From contig QXPY01000012.1 in NCBI GenBank assembly GCA_003583745.1, positions 62,001 through 126,000 of the forward strand: a stretch of 64,000 bases of DNA, given 5' to 3'. The position numbers and the translations under genes were made by a program. The stretch comes from Rhodocyclales bacterium GT-UBC. GTDB taxonomy: Bacteria > Pseudomonadota > Gammaproteobacteria > Burkholderiales > Rhodocyclaceae. Numbering within the stretch: position 1 is the stretch's first letter; each line of letters opens with the position of its first letter. Below, piece after piece: positions 1 to 7,480 of the stretch. The notes under the pieces are model-generated. The model did no database searches. It saw only the letters and a list, made by a program, of their open reading frames with translations, and was not told the origin of the DNA.

Positions 1-167
1 AGTTCGTGCTCGTTGCCGGCATCGGCCTTGCCCTGGCGCGGGCGGATGACGCTGACCCGGTGCCCGCGGGCCTTCAAACCGCGAACCAGATGACCGACCG
101 TCATCGCCACGCCATTGACTTCCGGCGGGTAGGTTTCCGTGACGAAGGCGATGTCGAGCGGCTTCAT
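1..167 (-). CDS. Glycosyltransferase family 4, N-terminal part only
   Basis: Only the first 55 codons are present; the gene runs off the left edge. The start is the ATG at 165-167, which overlaps the stop of the upstream dgkA-like gene (ATGA), so the two are translationally coupled. The visible N-terminus begins MKPLDIAFVTETYPPEVNGV, the usual first strand and loop of GT-B fold glycosyltransferases (family GT4), and resembles the start of the GT4 protein at 2804-3985. Family members transfer sugars from nucleotide-sugar donors to lipid or glycan acceptors on the inner face of the cytoplasmic membrane. Coupling to a lipid kinase hints at a glycolipid acceptor, but that is inference. The donor-site motif lies outside the window, so substrate cannot be judged. 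Confidence 0.75.
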   Translation of the reverse strand, partial: MKPLDIAFVTETYPPEVNGVAMTVGHLVRGLKARGHRVSVIRPRQGKADAGNEHE

Positions 168-580
168 GCGCCCTCCAGCAGGACGCAAACCCAGACCGTC
201 AGCACGATGAGCAAGGAGACGAGCACGGCGGCACTGCCAATGTCCTTGGCCCGTTTGGCCAGCCGATGGTTTTCCAGGCTGACCCGGTCGACCACGGCCT
301 CGATGGCCGAATTGAGCAACTCGACGACCAACACCAGCAGCACGCTGGCGATCATCAGACCGCGACCGCTCCACGGCACCGGCAGGAAGAAGGCCGCCGG
401 AATCAACAACACCGCCAGCCAGACCTCCTGGCGAAAGGCATCTTCGCAAAGATAGGCGGCCTTGAGGCCGGCCATCGAATAATTGAAGGCATTCCAGATC
501 CGGCGCAGGCCGGTCTTGCCCTTGAAGGGCGATTCCTGGCTCGGGTCCAGACCCAGATCGGGCGGCGCGGGTTCGTCCAT
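164..580 (-). CDS. dgkA: Diacylglycerol kinase (DgkA family)
   Basis: A 138-residue protein, close to the ~120 residues of E. coli DgkA plus a short soluble N-terminal extension. DgkA is a small trimeric inner-membrane enzyme that phosphorylates diacylglycerol with ATP to phosphatidic acid. The hallmark motif ELLNSAIEAVVDR, which carries the catalytic glutamate and ATP-contacting residues, is intact in the middle. It is flanked by hydrophobic segments (LAVLLIPAAFFLPV, LMIASVLLVLVV and a C-terminal VLVSLLIVLTVWVCVLL). The stop overlaps the start of the glycosyltransferase downstream. Undecaprenol kinase activity in the same family is an alternative. Start codon ATG at 578-580. Confidence 0.88.
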   Translation of the reverse strand: MDEPAPPDLGLDPSQESPFKGKTGLRRIWNAFNYSMAGLKAAYLCEDAFRQEVWLAVLLIPAAFFLPVPWSGRGLMIASVLLVLVVELLNSAIEAVVDRVSLENHRLAKRAKDIGSAAVLVSLLIVLTVWVCVLLEGA

Positions 581-638
581 GACATCTCCGTAAAAGCGCC
601 GAGCTTAGGCGGCGATGACTAAGCTTTAATGACAGACG

Positions 639-656
639 CTGTCACGAAACTGTCAC
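639..656 (+). promoter_or_regulatory. Candidate PHO box upstream of the porin gene
   Basis: The sequence reads CTGTCAC, four bases GAAA, then CTGTCAC again: two identical 7-mers on an 11-bp period, the PhoB-binding arrangement known from E. coli. Ten bases after the box is TAAGGT (667-672), a weak -10. The same box-to-minus-10 spacing recurs before pstS, the phasin gene and a chemoreceptor in this window. The predicted start codon is about 140 bases downstream, giving a long leader. PhoB and PhoR are encoded at 19406-21390. Confidence 0.6.
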
Positions 657-794
657 CTGCGAGGCTTAAGGTCGCGGCCACGCTGAAGCGGCCCGCCTCG
701 AAAAATGACAGGCCGGGCCGCCGCCGGGTGGTCATCGGACGGTCAGCGCTTCCGCCTACAATGGCGCCTGTTTCAACGCTCCACCCCTTTCTTC

Positions 795-2126
795 ATGATG
801 CGCTTCGCTTCTCTCCGCCCGCTTTACCCGCTTGCCCTCGGCCTCGCCGTGATCGCCGCCAGCCACGCCGATGAAGTCGAGGAAAGCTGGCAAGCCAAGG
901 GGCAGGCGACCTACGTCTGGCAGAAATCGCCCGGCTTCCCGGCTGACTACTCGGGTAAGAACAGCCTCTCGGCCAAGCACGAGCGAGGCTACACCCTGAC
1001 CACGACCGCCTATCTGGGCAGCCGCCTGTGGCAGGGCGCCGAAGCCTATCTGAACATCGAGGCCGGTCAGGGCGATCCGCTCTCCGGCCTGGTCGGCCTG
1101 GGCGGCTTTTCCAACGGCGAGGCGACGCGCGTTTCCGGAACCAAGATCAAGGCCTACCGCCAGCGGATTTTCCTGCGCCAGACCTGGGCGCTGGGCGAGG
1201 AAACGGAATTCGTCGAATCGGCTTTCAACCAGATGGCCGGCCACGTCGCCAAGGACCGCTTCGTGCTGACCCTGGGCAACTTCTCGGCCCTCGACATCTT
1301 CGACAACAACGCCTACGCCAAGGACCCGCGCACCCAGTTCCTCAACTGGAGCGCCATGGCCAGCACCGCCTTCGACTACGCGGCCGACGCCCGCGGCTTC
1401 GGCTGGGGCTTTGCCGGCGAGTGGTACCAGGGCGACTGGGTGTTCCGCTTCGGCCGGATGACCGGCCCCAAGGAGCCGAACGGCGCGGCGATGGATTACC
1501 GGATCCTGCGTCACTACGGCGACCAGATCGAACTCGAACATGCTCACGAAATCGCCGGCCAGCCGGGCAAGATCCGCCTGCTCGCCTTCCGCAACCAGGC
1601 CCTGCTCGGCACCTATCGCGACGCCAGCGCCTGGCTGGACAGCCACCCTGACGACGACCCGCAAGCCATTCGCCAGGTTCGCAACAGCGAGCGCATCAAG
1701 TACGGCGCCGGCATCAACCTCGAACAGGCAGTCAACGACAGCCTCGGTGTCTTCTTGCGCGCCATGCATGCCGACGGGCGCAGCGAAACCTACGCCTTCA
1801 CCGAAGCCGATGCCTCCTTTTCCACCGGACTGGCACTGAAAGGCGCCGCCTGGGGCCGGCCGGACGACACCTTCGGCCTGGCCTGGATGCGCAACAGCCT
1901 GTCGAACGACCGCCGCAATTACCTGGCCAAGGGCGGCATCTCCTTCTTCATCGGCGATGGCGCCTTGAATTACCGTCCGGAAAGCATCGCCGAGACCTAT
2001 TACAGCTGGAAAGCCCGGCCCGGCCTGTGGCTGACCGCCGATTACCAGCGCATCGCCAATCCGGCCTACAACGCCGACCGCGGCCCGGTGAACATCGGTT
2101 CGCTGCGCGTGCACGCCGAGTTCTGA
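795..2126 (+). CDS. OprB-like carbohydrate-type porin
   Basis: The 443-residue protein has a signal peptide (MMRFASLRPLYPLALGLAVI, predicted cleavage after ASHA) and ends in phenylalanine (RVHAEF), the typical last residue of an outer-membrane beta-barrel. The C-terminal section, with alternating hydrophobic strands and the motif IANPAYNADRG, matches the carbohydrate-selective porin OprB family. Such porins form monomeric or trimeric channels for sugars or other small solutes. I chose ATG 795 because the signal peptide begins there; the frame stays open upstream to 705 but encodes no sensible leader. A PHO-box-like element lies upstream, so phosphate starvation may induce it. The solute cannot be read from sequence, and a phosphate-ester or organic-acid channel is also possible. 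Confidence 0.75.
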   Translation: MMRFASLRPLYPLALGLAVIAASHADEVEESWQAKGQATYVWQKSPGFPADYSGKNSLSAKHERGYTLTTTAYLGSRLWQGAEAYLNIEAGQGDPLSGLVGLGGFSNGEATRVSGTKIKAYRQRIFLRQTWALGEETEFVESAFNQMAGHVAKDRFVLTLGNFSALDIFDNNAYAKDPRTQFLNWSAMASTAFDYAADARGFGWGFAGEWYQGDWVFRFGRMTGPKEPNGAAMDYRILRHYGDQIELEHAHEIAGQPGKIRLLAFRNQALLGTYRDASAWLDSHPDDDPQAIRQVRNSERIKYGAGINLEQAVNDSLGVFLRAMHADGRSETYAFTEADASFSTGLALKGAAWGRPDDTFGLAWMRNSLSNDRRNYLAKGGISFFIGDGALNYRPESIAETYYSWKARPGLWLTADYQRIANPAYNADRGPVNIGSLRVHAEF

Positions 2127-2226
2127 GCCAGATCAAAGGCCCCTCAGCTGTAACACGGCTGAAATCTTGGCGGCAAGGCGGCTATGCTAAAAGTGCTATT
2201 CCAATAATGACAAGGGAACAGCAAAC

Positions 2227-2601
2227 ATGGTCTTTTTCGAGCTCTTCGCCAACAACCCGGATATTGTCCGCATCGCCGCCGGCCAGCCCCTGTTCAGCGC
2301 CGGCGAGGACGGTCACCGGATGTTCGTGCTGACCACCGGCCAGGCCGAGGTCATCGTCAACAACCGGGTAGTCGAAACCCTGCAGCACGGCAATATCGTC
2401 GGCGAAATGGGCCTGGTTTCACCGGGTCCGCGTTCGGCCACGGTCGTCGCCCTGTGCGATTGCGAGTTCGTCGCCATCGACGAAAAGCGCTTCCTCTACC
2501 TCGTGCAGCAAACGCCCTATTTCGCGACGCAAGTCATGCGCGTCATGGCCGAACGCCTGCGCGCCGCCAATCAGATGGTGGCGCCGATCGAGGATATCTG
2601 A
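2227..2601 (+). CDS. Stand-alone cyclic nucleotide-binding (cNMP) domain protein
   Basis: At 124 residues this is just one cNMP-binding beta-roll plus a C-terminal helix, with no DNA-binding or kinase partner domain. The phosphate-binding cassette is recognisable as GEMGLVSPGPRSATV, with the glutamate and arginine that contact cyclic nucleotide in CRP-type proteins. Helix residues from about 95 onwards (YFATQVMRVMAERLRAANQ) correspond to the dimerisation C-helix. Proteins of this shape are known as single-domain cNMP proteins of unclear function; it could be a cAMP buffer or a partner of another regulator. AAGGGAA about 10 bases before the ATG is a plausible ribosome-binding site. Its 3' end overlaps the opposite-strand small gene at 2571-2792. 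Confidence 0.8.
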   Translation: MVFFELFANNPDIVRIAAGQPLFSAGEDGHRMFVLTTGQAEVIVNNRVVETLQHGNIVGEMGLVSPGPRSATVVALCDCEFVAIDEKRFLYLVQQTPYFATQVMRVMAERLRAANQMVAPIEDI

Positions 2602-2792
2602 TCCTGCCAGACCGGCAGGAATTCGCCACACCAGGCATGACTGCTGACCATCGGGAAACGCCAGTGGTGCGTTTCCCGCGGTGAGCTATCGCCGGCAAAA
2701 CTGGGCGGAAAGCGATGGCAGTTGCCGGTCAAGGCATCGGCTGCGCGAAAGTAGCGACACTGGTCGCAGGTGTTTTCTTTTTTATCGTTCAT
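2571..2792 (-). CDS. Small cysteine-rich conserved protein
   Basis: The 73-residue product has a CDQC motif near the N-terminus, then a GNCHRFPP segment, and ends with HAWCGEFLP. The spacing C-x2-C ... C-x-RFPP ... W/P ... WCGEF is a pattern I recall from short conserved proteobacterial proteins of unknown function. Four cysteines suggest a metal-binding (zinc or iron) fold. It starts 11 bases after the stop of the GT4 gene, so it is probably the last gene of that minus-strand run. It overlaps the 3' end of the convergent cNMP gene by 31 bases. Function unknown. Confidence 0.65.
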   Translation of the reverse strand: MNDKKENTCDQCRYFRAADALTGNCHRFPPSFAGDSSPRETHHWRFPMVSSHAWCGEFLPVWQDQISSIGATI

Positions 2793-2803
2793 GATCCGTG
2801 GGG

Positions 2804-3985
2804 TCAGGCAACAGCGGTTTGGGCATTATCCGCCGCAAAACCGGCGCCGGCCAGTTGCCGGTACAGGCTGGCCAGGCGCGCCGCCATGGCACTGTCCGAC
2901 CATTCGGCGGCATAGGCCGGCGCTTGTTCGCCAAGATGCCGCCAGGCCTCCGGCCGCGCCAGGAAATGCCCCAGCATGTCACCGAAAGCCTGCGGATCGG
3001 CCGGCGGCGAAAAGGCGCCCCGCCCCGGCGCCAGGATATCCACCGTCCCCATCTCGGCCAGCGCGATGACCGGCGTCCCCGCCGCCATCGCCTCCAGCAA
3101 GACCAGGCCCTGGGTTTCGGTGCGCGAGGCAAAGACGAAGACATCGGCTGCGGCGTAACAGGCCGGCAAGGCCTGCTGGCGGTCGAGATAGCCGATGAAG
3201 CGGACGGCATCGCCCAAGCCGAGCGATTTGACCCGCGACTTGAGTTCACTCATCGCCGGCCCTTCGCCGGCGACCACCAGCAAGGCGTCGGGCTGCAACT
3301 GGCGGGCCCGCACCAAGGCTTCGAGCAGGAAGCCGATATTTTTCTCGTGCGCCACCCGGCCGACAAAAAGGGCCACCGGCTGCGCCGGCGGGATGCCGTG
3401 CTGACGACGGAAAGCTGCGCCATCGCCACCGACGAACTGTTCGATCGGAATGCCGGTCGGCAGGACATGCAGCGGCACGGTGATGCCATAGGTATCGAGG
3501 CGCTGCCGCATCGCCGTCGACGGCACCACCACGGCATCGAGCGCGTTGCACTGACGGCGGGAAAAGGCCCGCGCCTGCTGCTTCAGCCAGCCGGCCGGCA
3601 ACCACGGTGCGTAGTGCTGCAGGTATTCCTCGAACAAGGTGTGATAGGTGGCGAGCACCGGCAGGCGATGGGCTCGCGCGGCTTTCAGGCCGGCGTAGTG
3701 AGCGACGAAAGGGGTCTGGATATGTACCAGGTCGCAATCGGCTGCCGCCGCCAGCGCCGCCCGGTGCATGGCATGCCAGCCGACCAGGCGGTCTTCGCGG
3801 TCGCCCGGCACCGGCCGCCCGGGCACCCGGACGACACCGGGCTGCTCGCCTTCGTCGCCGTAGCGTGGCACGACCAGGCGCACCTCGACGCCCTGCGCGG
3901 CCAGCGTCCGGCGAAACGTCTCGATCGAGGTCGACACGCCATTGACCCGCGGAAAATACACATCCGAAACCATCAACACCCGCAT
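2804..3985 (-). CDS. Glycosyltransferase family 4 (GT-B fold)
   Basis: A full-length 393-residue GT4 enzyme. The N-terminal Rossmann half starts MRVLMVSDVYFPRVNGVSTS. The C-terminal half carries FVGRVAHEKNI and the donor-site E-x7-E element in ETQGLVLLEAMA. Family members transfer a sugar from a nucleotide donor onto a lipid or polysaccharide acceptor at the cytoplasmic membrane; relatives include mannosyl- and glucosyl-diacylglycerol synthases. It starts one base after the stop of the phosphoesterase gene and so is co-translated with it. With the neighbouring PAP2 phosphatase, GT39 and LpxH-like genes this suggests a membrane lipid or lipid A modification set. The specific sugar and acceptor cannot be assigned. 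Confidence 0.85.
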   Translation of the reverse strand: MRVLMVSDVYFPRVNGVSTSIETFRRTLAAQGVEVRLVVPRYGDEGEQPGVVRVPGRPVPGDREDRLVGWHAMHRAALAAAADCDLVHIQTPFVAHYAGLKAARAHRLPVLATYHTLFEEYLQHYAPWLPAGWLKQQARAFSRRQCNALDAVVVPSTAMRQRLDTYGITVPLHVLPTGIPIEQFVGGDGAAFRRQHGIPPAQPVALFVGRVAHEKNIGFLLEALVRARQLQPDALLVVAGEGPAMSELKSRVKSLGLGDAVRFIGYLDRQQALPACYAAADVFVFASRTETQGLVLLEAMAAGTPVIALAEMGTVDILAPGRGAFSPPADPQAFGDMLGHFLARPEAWRHLGEQAPAYAAEWSDSAMAARLASLYRQLAGAGFAADNAQTAVA

Positions 3986-3986
3986 T

Positions 3987-4772
3987 TCAGGCCTCCACCC
4001 GTTCGACTACCGGCGCGGCCAGGACCGGCAGCGCGCCCTGCATGCCCCAGGCCACCAGTTCAAGACGGCCGTCGAAATGCTCGACGATCGCCGTGCAGGA
4101 ATCGACCCAGTCGCCGCAATTGACATAACTCAGGCCGTCGATCTCACGGATCGTCGCCCAGTGAATGTGGCCGCAGATCACCCCGTCCAGGCCACGTTCC
4201 CTGGCGTGATGCACGGCCGACTCCTCGAAATCGAAAATGAAATTCAGCGCCGTCTTGACCTTGCGCTTGGCGTAGCCGGCCAGCGACCAGTAACCGGCCA
4301 GGCCGACCTTGCGGCGCGCCCAGGACAGCCAGAGATTGAGCCGGACCAGCAGGTCGTAAGCCTTGTCGCCAAGGACCGCGACCCAACGGTGGTGGCGCGT
4401 CACCTGATCGAAGACATCGCCATGGATGAGGAGGAAACGGCGGCCGTCGGCGGTTTCATGGACCAGCTCGCCAACCACCTCGATCTCGCCGAAGACGATG
4501 CCGCAATAATCGCGCAGGGCCTCGTCGTGGTTGCCCGGGATGAAGACGACGCGCTCACCGTGGCGGGCCCGCCGCAACAGCTTCTGGACGACGGTGTTCT
4601 GTGCCTGCGTCCAGCAGATGCTGCGGCTCATCGCCCAGAAGTCGATGATGTCGCCGATCAGGAAAGTCTGTTCGGCGGGATATTCCCGCAGGAAGTCGAG
4701 GAGGCGGTCCGCCTGGCACGCACGCGTACCGAGGTGTATGTCGGACAGGAAAACGGATCTGACCCTTGGCAT
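3987..4772 (-). CDS. LpxH-like metallophosphoesterase
   Basis: A 261-residue calcineurin-type phosphoesterase with all dimetal motifs: SDIHLG (D-x-H), IGDIIDFW (GD), PGNHDE (GNHD), LLIHGDVFD and the C-terminal CGHIHWA. This arrangement is shared with UDP-2,3-diacylglucosamine diphosphatases (LpxH and its larger homologues), which make lipid X in lipid A synthesis on the inner face of the membrane. Residues 150-190 are basic and hydrophobic (WLSWARRKVGLAGYW), suiting membrane association. It sits between a PAP2 phosphatase (45-base gap) and a GT4 gene (1-base gap). Its role could be in lipid A or another phospholipid; whether the genome has a canonical lpxH elsewhere is not visible here. Confidence 0.8.
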   Translation of the reverse strand: MPRVRSVFLSDIHLGTRACQADRLLDFLREYPAEQTFLIGDIIDFWAMSRSICWTQAQNTVVQKLLRRARHGERVVFIPGNHDEALRDYCGIVFGEIEVVGELVHETADGRRFLLIHGDVFDQVTRHHRWVAVLGDKAYDLLVRLNLWLSWARRKVGLAGYWSLAGYAKRKVKTALNFIFDFEESAVHHARERGLDGVICGHIHWATIREIDGLSYVNCGDWVDSCTAIVEHFDGRLELVAWGMQGALPVLAAPVVERVEA

Positions 4773-4817
4773 GCAGTCACGATAGAAGCCGGCGATGAAG
4801 CACCGGTGACAAAGGCG

Positions 4818-5654
4818 TTAAGCTTTTGTTGCAGCCCGCCAGACCAGTGCCGTCGGCCGACTGGCCACCTGCCAGCCGTAGCGCAGCACGGGCTGCAGGT
4901 AGGCAGCGTAGAAGGCGCTCAGACCAAGCCCGCAGGCGGCCAGCCGAAAGGGTAGCGAATCCGGGTAGCCCTGCCCGTCGAACGGCAGGCTGGCCACCGC
5001 CAGCGCCGCGATGCCGACCAGCGTCCAATGCACCCGGGTGCGCAGCCCCCAGCGAAAATGCCGGCAAATGACCAGCCCGGCCCAGCCGGACAAACTGCCG
5101 ACCAGCGCCCCGGCCAGCACATCCATCGGCCAGTGGGCGCCGACCGCCACCCGCGACAAGCCGACCATGAAAGCCAGGACCAGGATGGGCATGGCCCGCC
5201 GCCACCCCAGTTGAGCCACCCAGACCATCGCGAAGGCGAAGGCCGAGGCGGTGTGCCCGGAAGGAAAACTGTGCCGGGTCAGGCGAGCTCCGATCACCGT
5301 GATCTGCTCCGGATCGAGAACGGCGGCCGGACGCGGCATCGGCAGGCCAATCTTGAAGCCGCGACAAATCAGCCCGGCAATCAGCGAGGCCACCACGATC
5401 GCCCAGAAAACCCGCGGATAGCGCAGACAAAACGGCAGCAGCAAGGCGAGCAGCATGCGCTCGTCGCCCAGCGTGGTGAGCGATGACCAGAACACCTCCG
5501 GCAGCAGCCGGCTGGCCGCCTGGATGGTCTGGAAGCCGGCCTGCCACCCATTACCCAGGCTCAGACCCCAGGCCGCCGCGACGATGAGCAGGCAGAGGCC
5601 GAGCAGGAACCGCCCAAAGCCCTGGCTGGGCGCACGCAACAAGCGATCATTCAT
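4818..5654 (-). CDS. PAP2-family membrane phosphatase
   Basis: A 278-residue multi-spanning protein with the three PAP2 signature blocks: KIGLPMPRP (K-x6-RP), PSGHTAS, and SRVAVGAHWPMDV containing the catalytic histidine. Several hydrophobic helices surround them. PAP2 enzymes remove phosphate from lipid (pyro)phosphates such as phosphatidic acid, undecaprenyl pyrophosphate or lipid A, with active sites on the periplasmic side. Its start overlaps the stop of the GT39 gene upstream by 4 bases, so the two are co-translated. GT39 enzymes use polyprenyl-phosphate sugars and release polyprenyl phosphate, so recycling of that carrier or lipid A dephosphorylation are both reasonable; the choice is inference. 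Confidence 0.85.
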   Translation of the reverse strand: MNDRLLRAPSQGFGRFLLGLCLLIVAAAWGLSLGNGWQAGFQTIQAASRLLPEVFWSSLTTLGDERMLLALLLPFCLRYPRVFWAIVVASLIAGLICRGFKIGLPMPRPAAVLDPEQITVIGARLTRHSFPSGHTASAFAFAMVWVAQLGWRRAMPILVLAFMVGLSRVAVGAHWPMDVLAGALVGSLSGWAGLVICRHFRWGLRTRVHWTLVGIAALAVASLPFDGQGYPDSLPFRLAACGLGLSAFYAAYLQPVLRYGWQVASRPTALVWRAATKA

Positions 5655-7330
5655 GGCTGCGCCCCCGCTTCGACATCACCCAGCACAACAAAACCACGGT
5701 GGTAGACCGCCCGCACCCGCAATGGCGCAACAGCGGCCTGCAAGGCGTCCAGCCGGTCGCTGCGAGTCAGCACCAGCTCGCCGGCCTGGGGCAATCGACT
5801 TGGCGTGACGGCCCGACGATAGACGCTGAAACTTGGCTGATTCAAGCCCCAGGCAACGACCGGCTGCCCCTGTCGGGCAGCAACGGCAGCCGCTTCGCGC
5901 ACCGGCCCCTGGGTGACATCGAGCAGACGCGGAGCCAGCCCACCGAACAACAGAACAGCCTGGACCAGGCCCAGCAAGAGCAAGCCTTGCCAGACTGGGA
6001 GGCTGCGCCAGGCGGCAACGGCCACAACCAGGGCGGCAAACAGCCAGAGGACGACGCGAAGGCCGGCCAGTGCCTCGGCCACTTCGCCCAGCAAGAGCTG
6101 GTCGAGGGGCCGTGCCACCGACGCCGCAGCAAATTCGAGCGCCCACGGCAGTATCGCCAGCAGCACCGCGCAGATCACCACCGGGGCGAAGGCCAGCGCC
6201 CGCCCTTTCTCCGCCGGTCGCTGCCGCGCCAAAAGAATGAACAAGGGCGTGCAGCCATAGAGCAGGTAATGCGGCAATTGCGTGCGCGACATGGAAAAGA
6301 ACACAAAGACCACGGCAAACCAGATGAGCAGGAAGCGCTCGAAGAGCACCGGGCCGCAAGCCAGGGGCAAACCGGTACGCAACCGCTGCAGCTGCGGCCC
6401 CGCAACGGCGAGCATCCAGCCGGAGAATGGCAGCAGAACCAGGGGTAACACTGCAAAGTAATAGAGGAGATTGCCGCCATGCCCCTCGAAGGTACTGGCG
6501 TAGCGGTTCACGTTATGTTGCAGATAGAAGCCGCGAAAAAAGGCATCGCCCTGGTCGAGATAGACCATCCCGTGCCAGGGCAGGACCAGGGCCAGAAACA
6601 GCAGCCAGCCGGGCAGGAAGAACACGGCCCGCAACCAGTCGCGCCAGGCCCGGGCCGAGGCGAAGAACAAGCCGCTGATCAGCAGCGGGAACATCACCGC
6701 CACCGGCCCCTTGGTCAGGAAGCCAAGGCCCAGCGCCAGATAGATGCCGAACAGCCACCGCCGGCTCTCCCGCCAGGGTTTTCCGGCCCGGCTGGCGCAG
6801 AAGAATTCATAGATCCCGAACAAGGCGGCGGCGAGAAAAAGATTGAGCAAGGCATCGGCGATCGCCGCCTTGGCGATGACCCCGACCTGCAGCGACAACA
6901 CCATCACCAGACCGGCGACCAGCGCCGTCTGCCGGTCGCCGTGGCGGCGGCAAAAGCCGTAGAGCGCCGCCAGCCAGAGCAGGCTGGCCAACAGGGAAGG
7001 CAGGCGATAGGCGATTTCGCTCTGGCCAAGCAGGCCGACCGAGGCCGCCTGCGCCCAATAGATCAGGATCGGTTTGTCGTGGCGGGGCTGACCATTGAGA
7101 GTCGGCGAAACCAGGTTGCCGCTGGCCAGCATTTCGCGTGTCGCTTCGGTAAAGGCGCCTTCATCGACATCGGTCAGCGGCAGAGCCGAGGCATTCAGGA
7201 AAAAGGCCAGGAGCACCGCCAGCAACAGGCTGAGCGGCGAGGCGAAAAAGCGTTCCACCAGACGTCCGGGCGACCACGCCGTACGGGTCGCGGCTTGGCG
7301 GAAAGCGGCAAGAAGGGCATGTGAAGGCAT
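5651..7330 (-). CDS. ArnT-like glycosyltransferase family 39 membrane protein
   Basis: A 559-residue integral membrane protein with about 11-12 hydrophobic segments. The first periplasmic loop carries the acidic motif DVDEGAFTEATREML and then RHDKPILIYW, hallmarks of GT-C enzymes such as ArnT and protein O-mannosyltransferases. ArnT moves a sugar from undecaprenyl phosphate to lipid A phosphates in the periplasm. This protein lacks enough specific signal to say 4-amino-arabinose: no arn biosynthesis genes flank it, so another sugar or acceptor is possible. It heads the minus-strand run GT39 > PAP2 > phosphoesterase > GT4 > small Cys protein and is divergent from purT. Confidence 0.85.
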   Translation of the reverse strand: MPSHALLAAFRQAATRTAWSPGRLVERFFASPLSLLLAVLLAFFLNASALPLTDVDEGAFTEATREMLASGNLVSPTLNGQPRHDKPILIYWAQAASVGLLGQSEIAYRLPSLLASLLWLAALYGFCRRHGDRQTALVAGLVMVLSLQVGVIAKAAIADALLNLFLAAALFGIYEFFCASRAGKPWRESRRWLFGIYLALGLGFLTKGPVAVMFPLLISGLFFASARAWRDWLRAVFFLPGWLLFLALVLPWHGMVYLDQGDAFFRGFYLQHNVNRYASTFEGHGGNLLYYFAVLPLVLLPFSGWMLAVAGPQLQRLRTGLPLACGPVLFERFLLIWFAVVFVFFSMSRTQLPHYLLYGCTPLFILLARQRPAEKGRALAFAPVVICAVLLAILPWALEFAAASVARPLDQLLLGEVAEALAGLRVVLWLFAALVVAVAAWRSLPVWQGLLLLGLVQAVLLFGGLAPRLLDVTQGPVREAAAVAARQGQPVVAWGLNQPSFSVYRRAVTPSRLPQAGELVLTRSDRLDALQAAVAPLRVRAVYHRGFVVLGDVEAGAQP

Positions 7331-7408
7331 CGCACCAAGATAGACAGCCCAGATGAAAGGCCAGTGACACCCAGGTTTCTGTCCGGTTAAGCTTTATTGA
7401 CACGACGC

Positions 7409-7437
7409 TTGACGGCGACCGGCCCCGAACTTAGATT
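7409..7437 (+). promoter_or_regulatory. Sigma-70 promoter for purT
   Basis: TTGACG at 7409-7414 is followed by exactly 17 bases and TAGATT at 7432-7437. The implied transcription start is about 35 bases before the purT ATG. A second TTGACA (7397-7402) just upstream has no matching -10. Confidence 0.55.
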
Positions 7438-7480
7438 GCGAGCCTCATCAAACCGGCACACCAGCGACCAGGAGATCCCC

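Noticed and set aside
2148-2165. CTGTAAC-ACGG-CTGAAAT, PHO-box-like, before the cNMP gene
   Set aside because: The first half fits, but the second half is poor and the only -10 candidate (TATGCT at 2183) is 17 rather than 10 bases away, unlike the four accepted sites.
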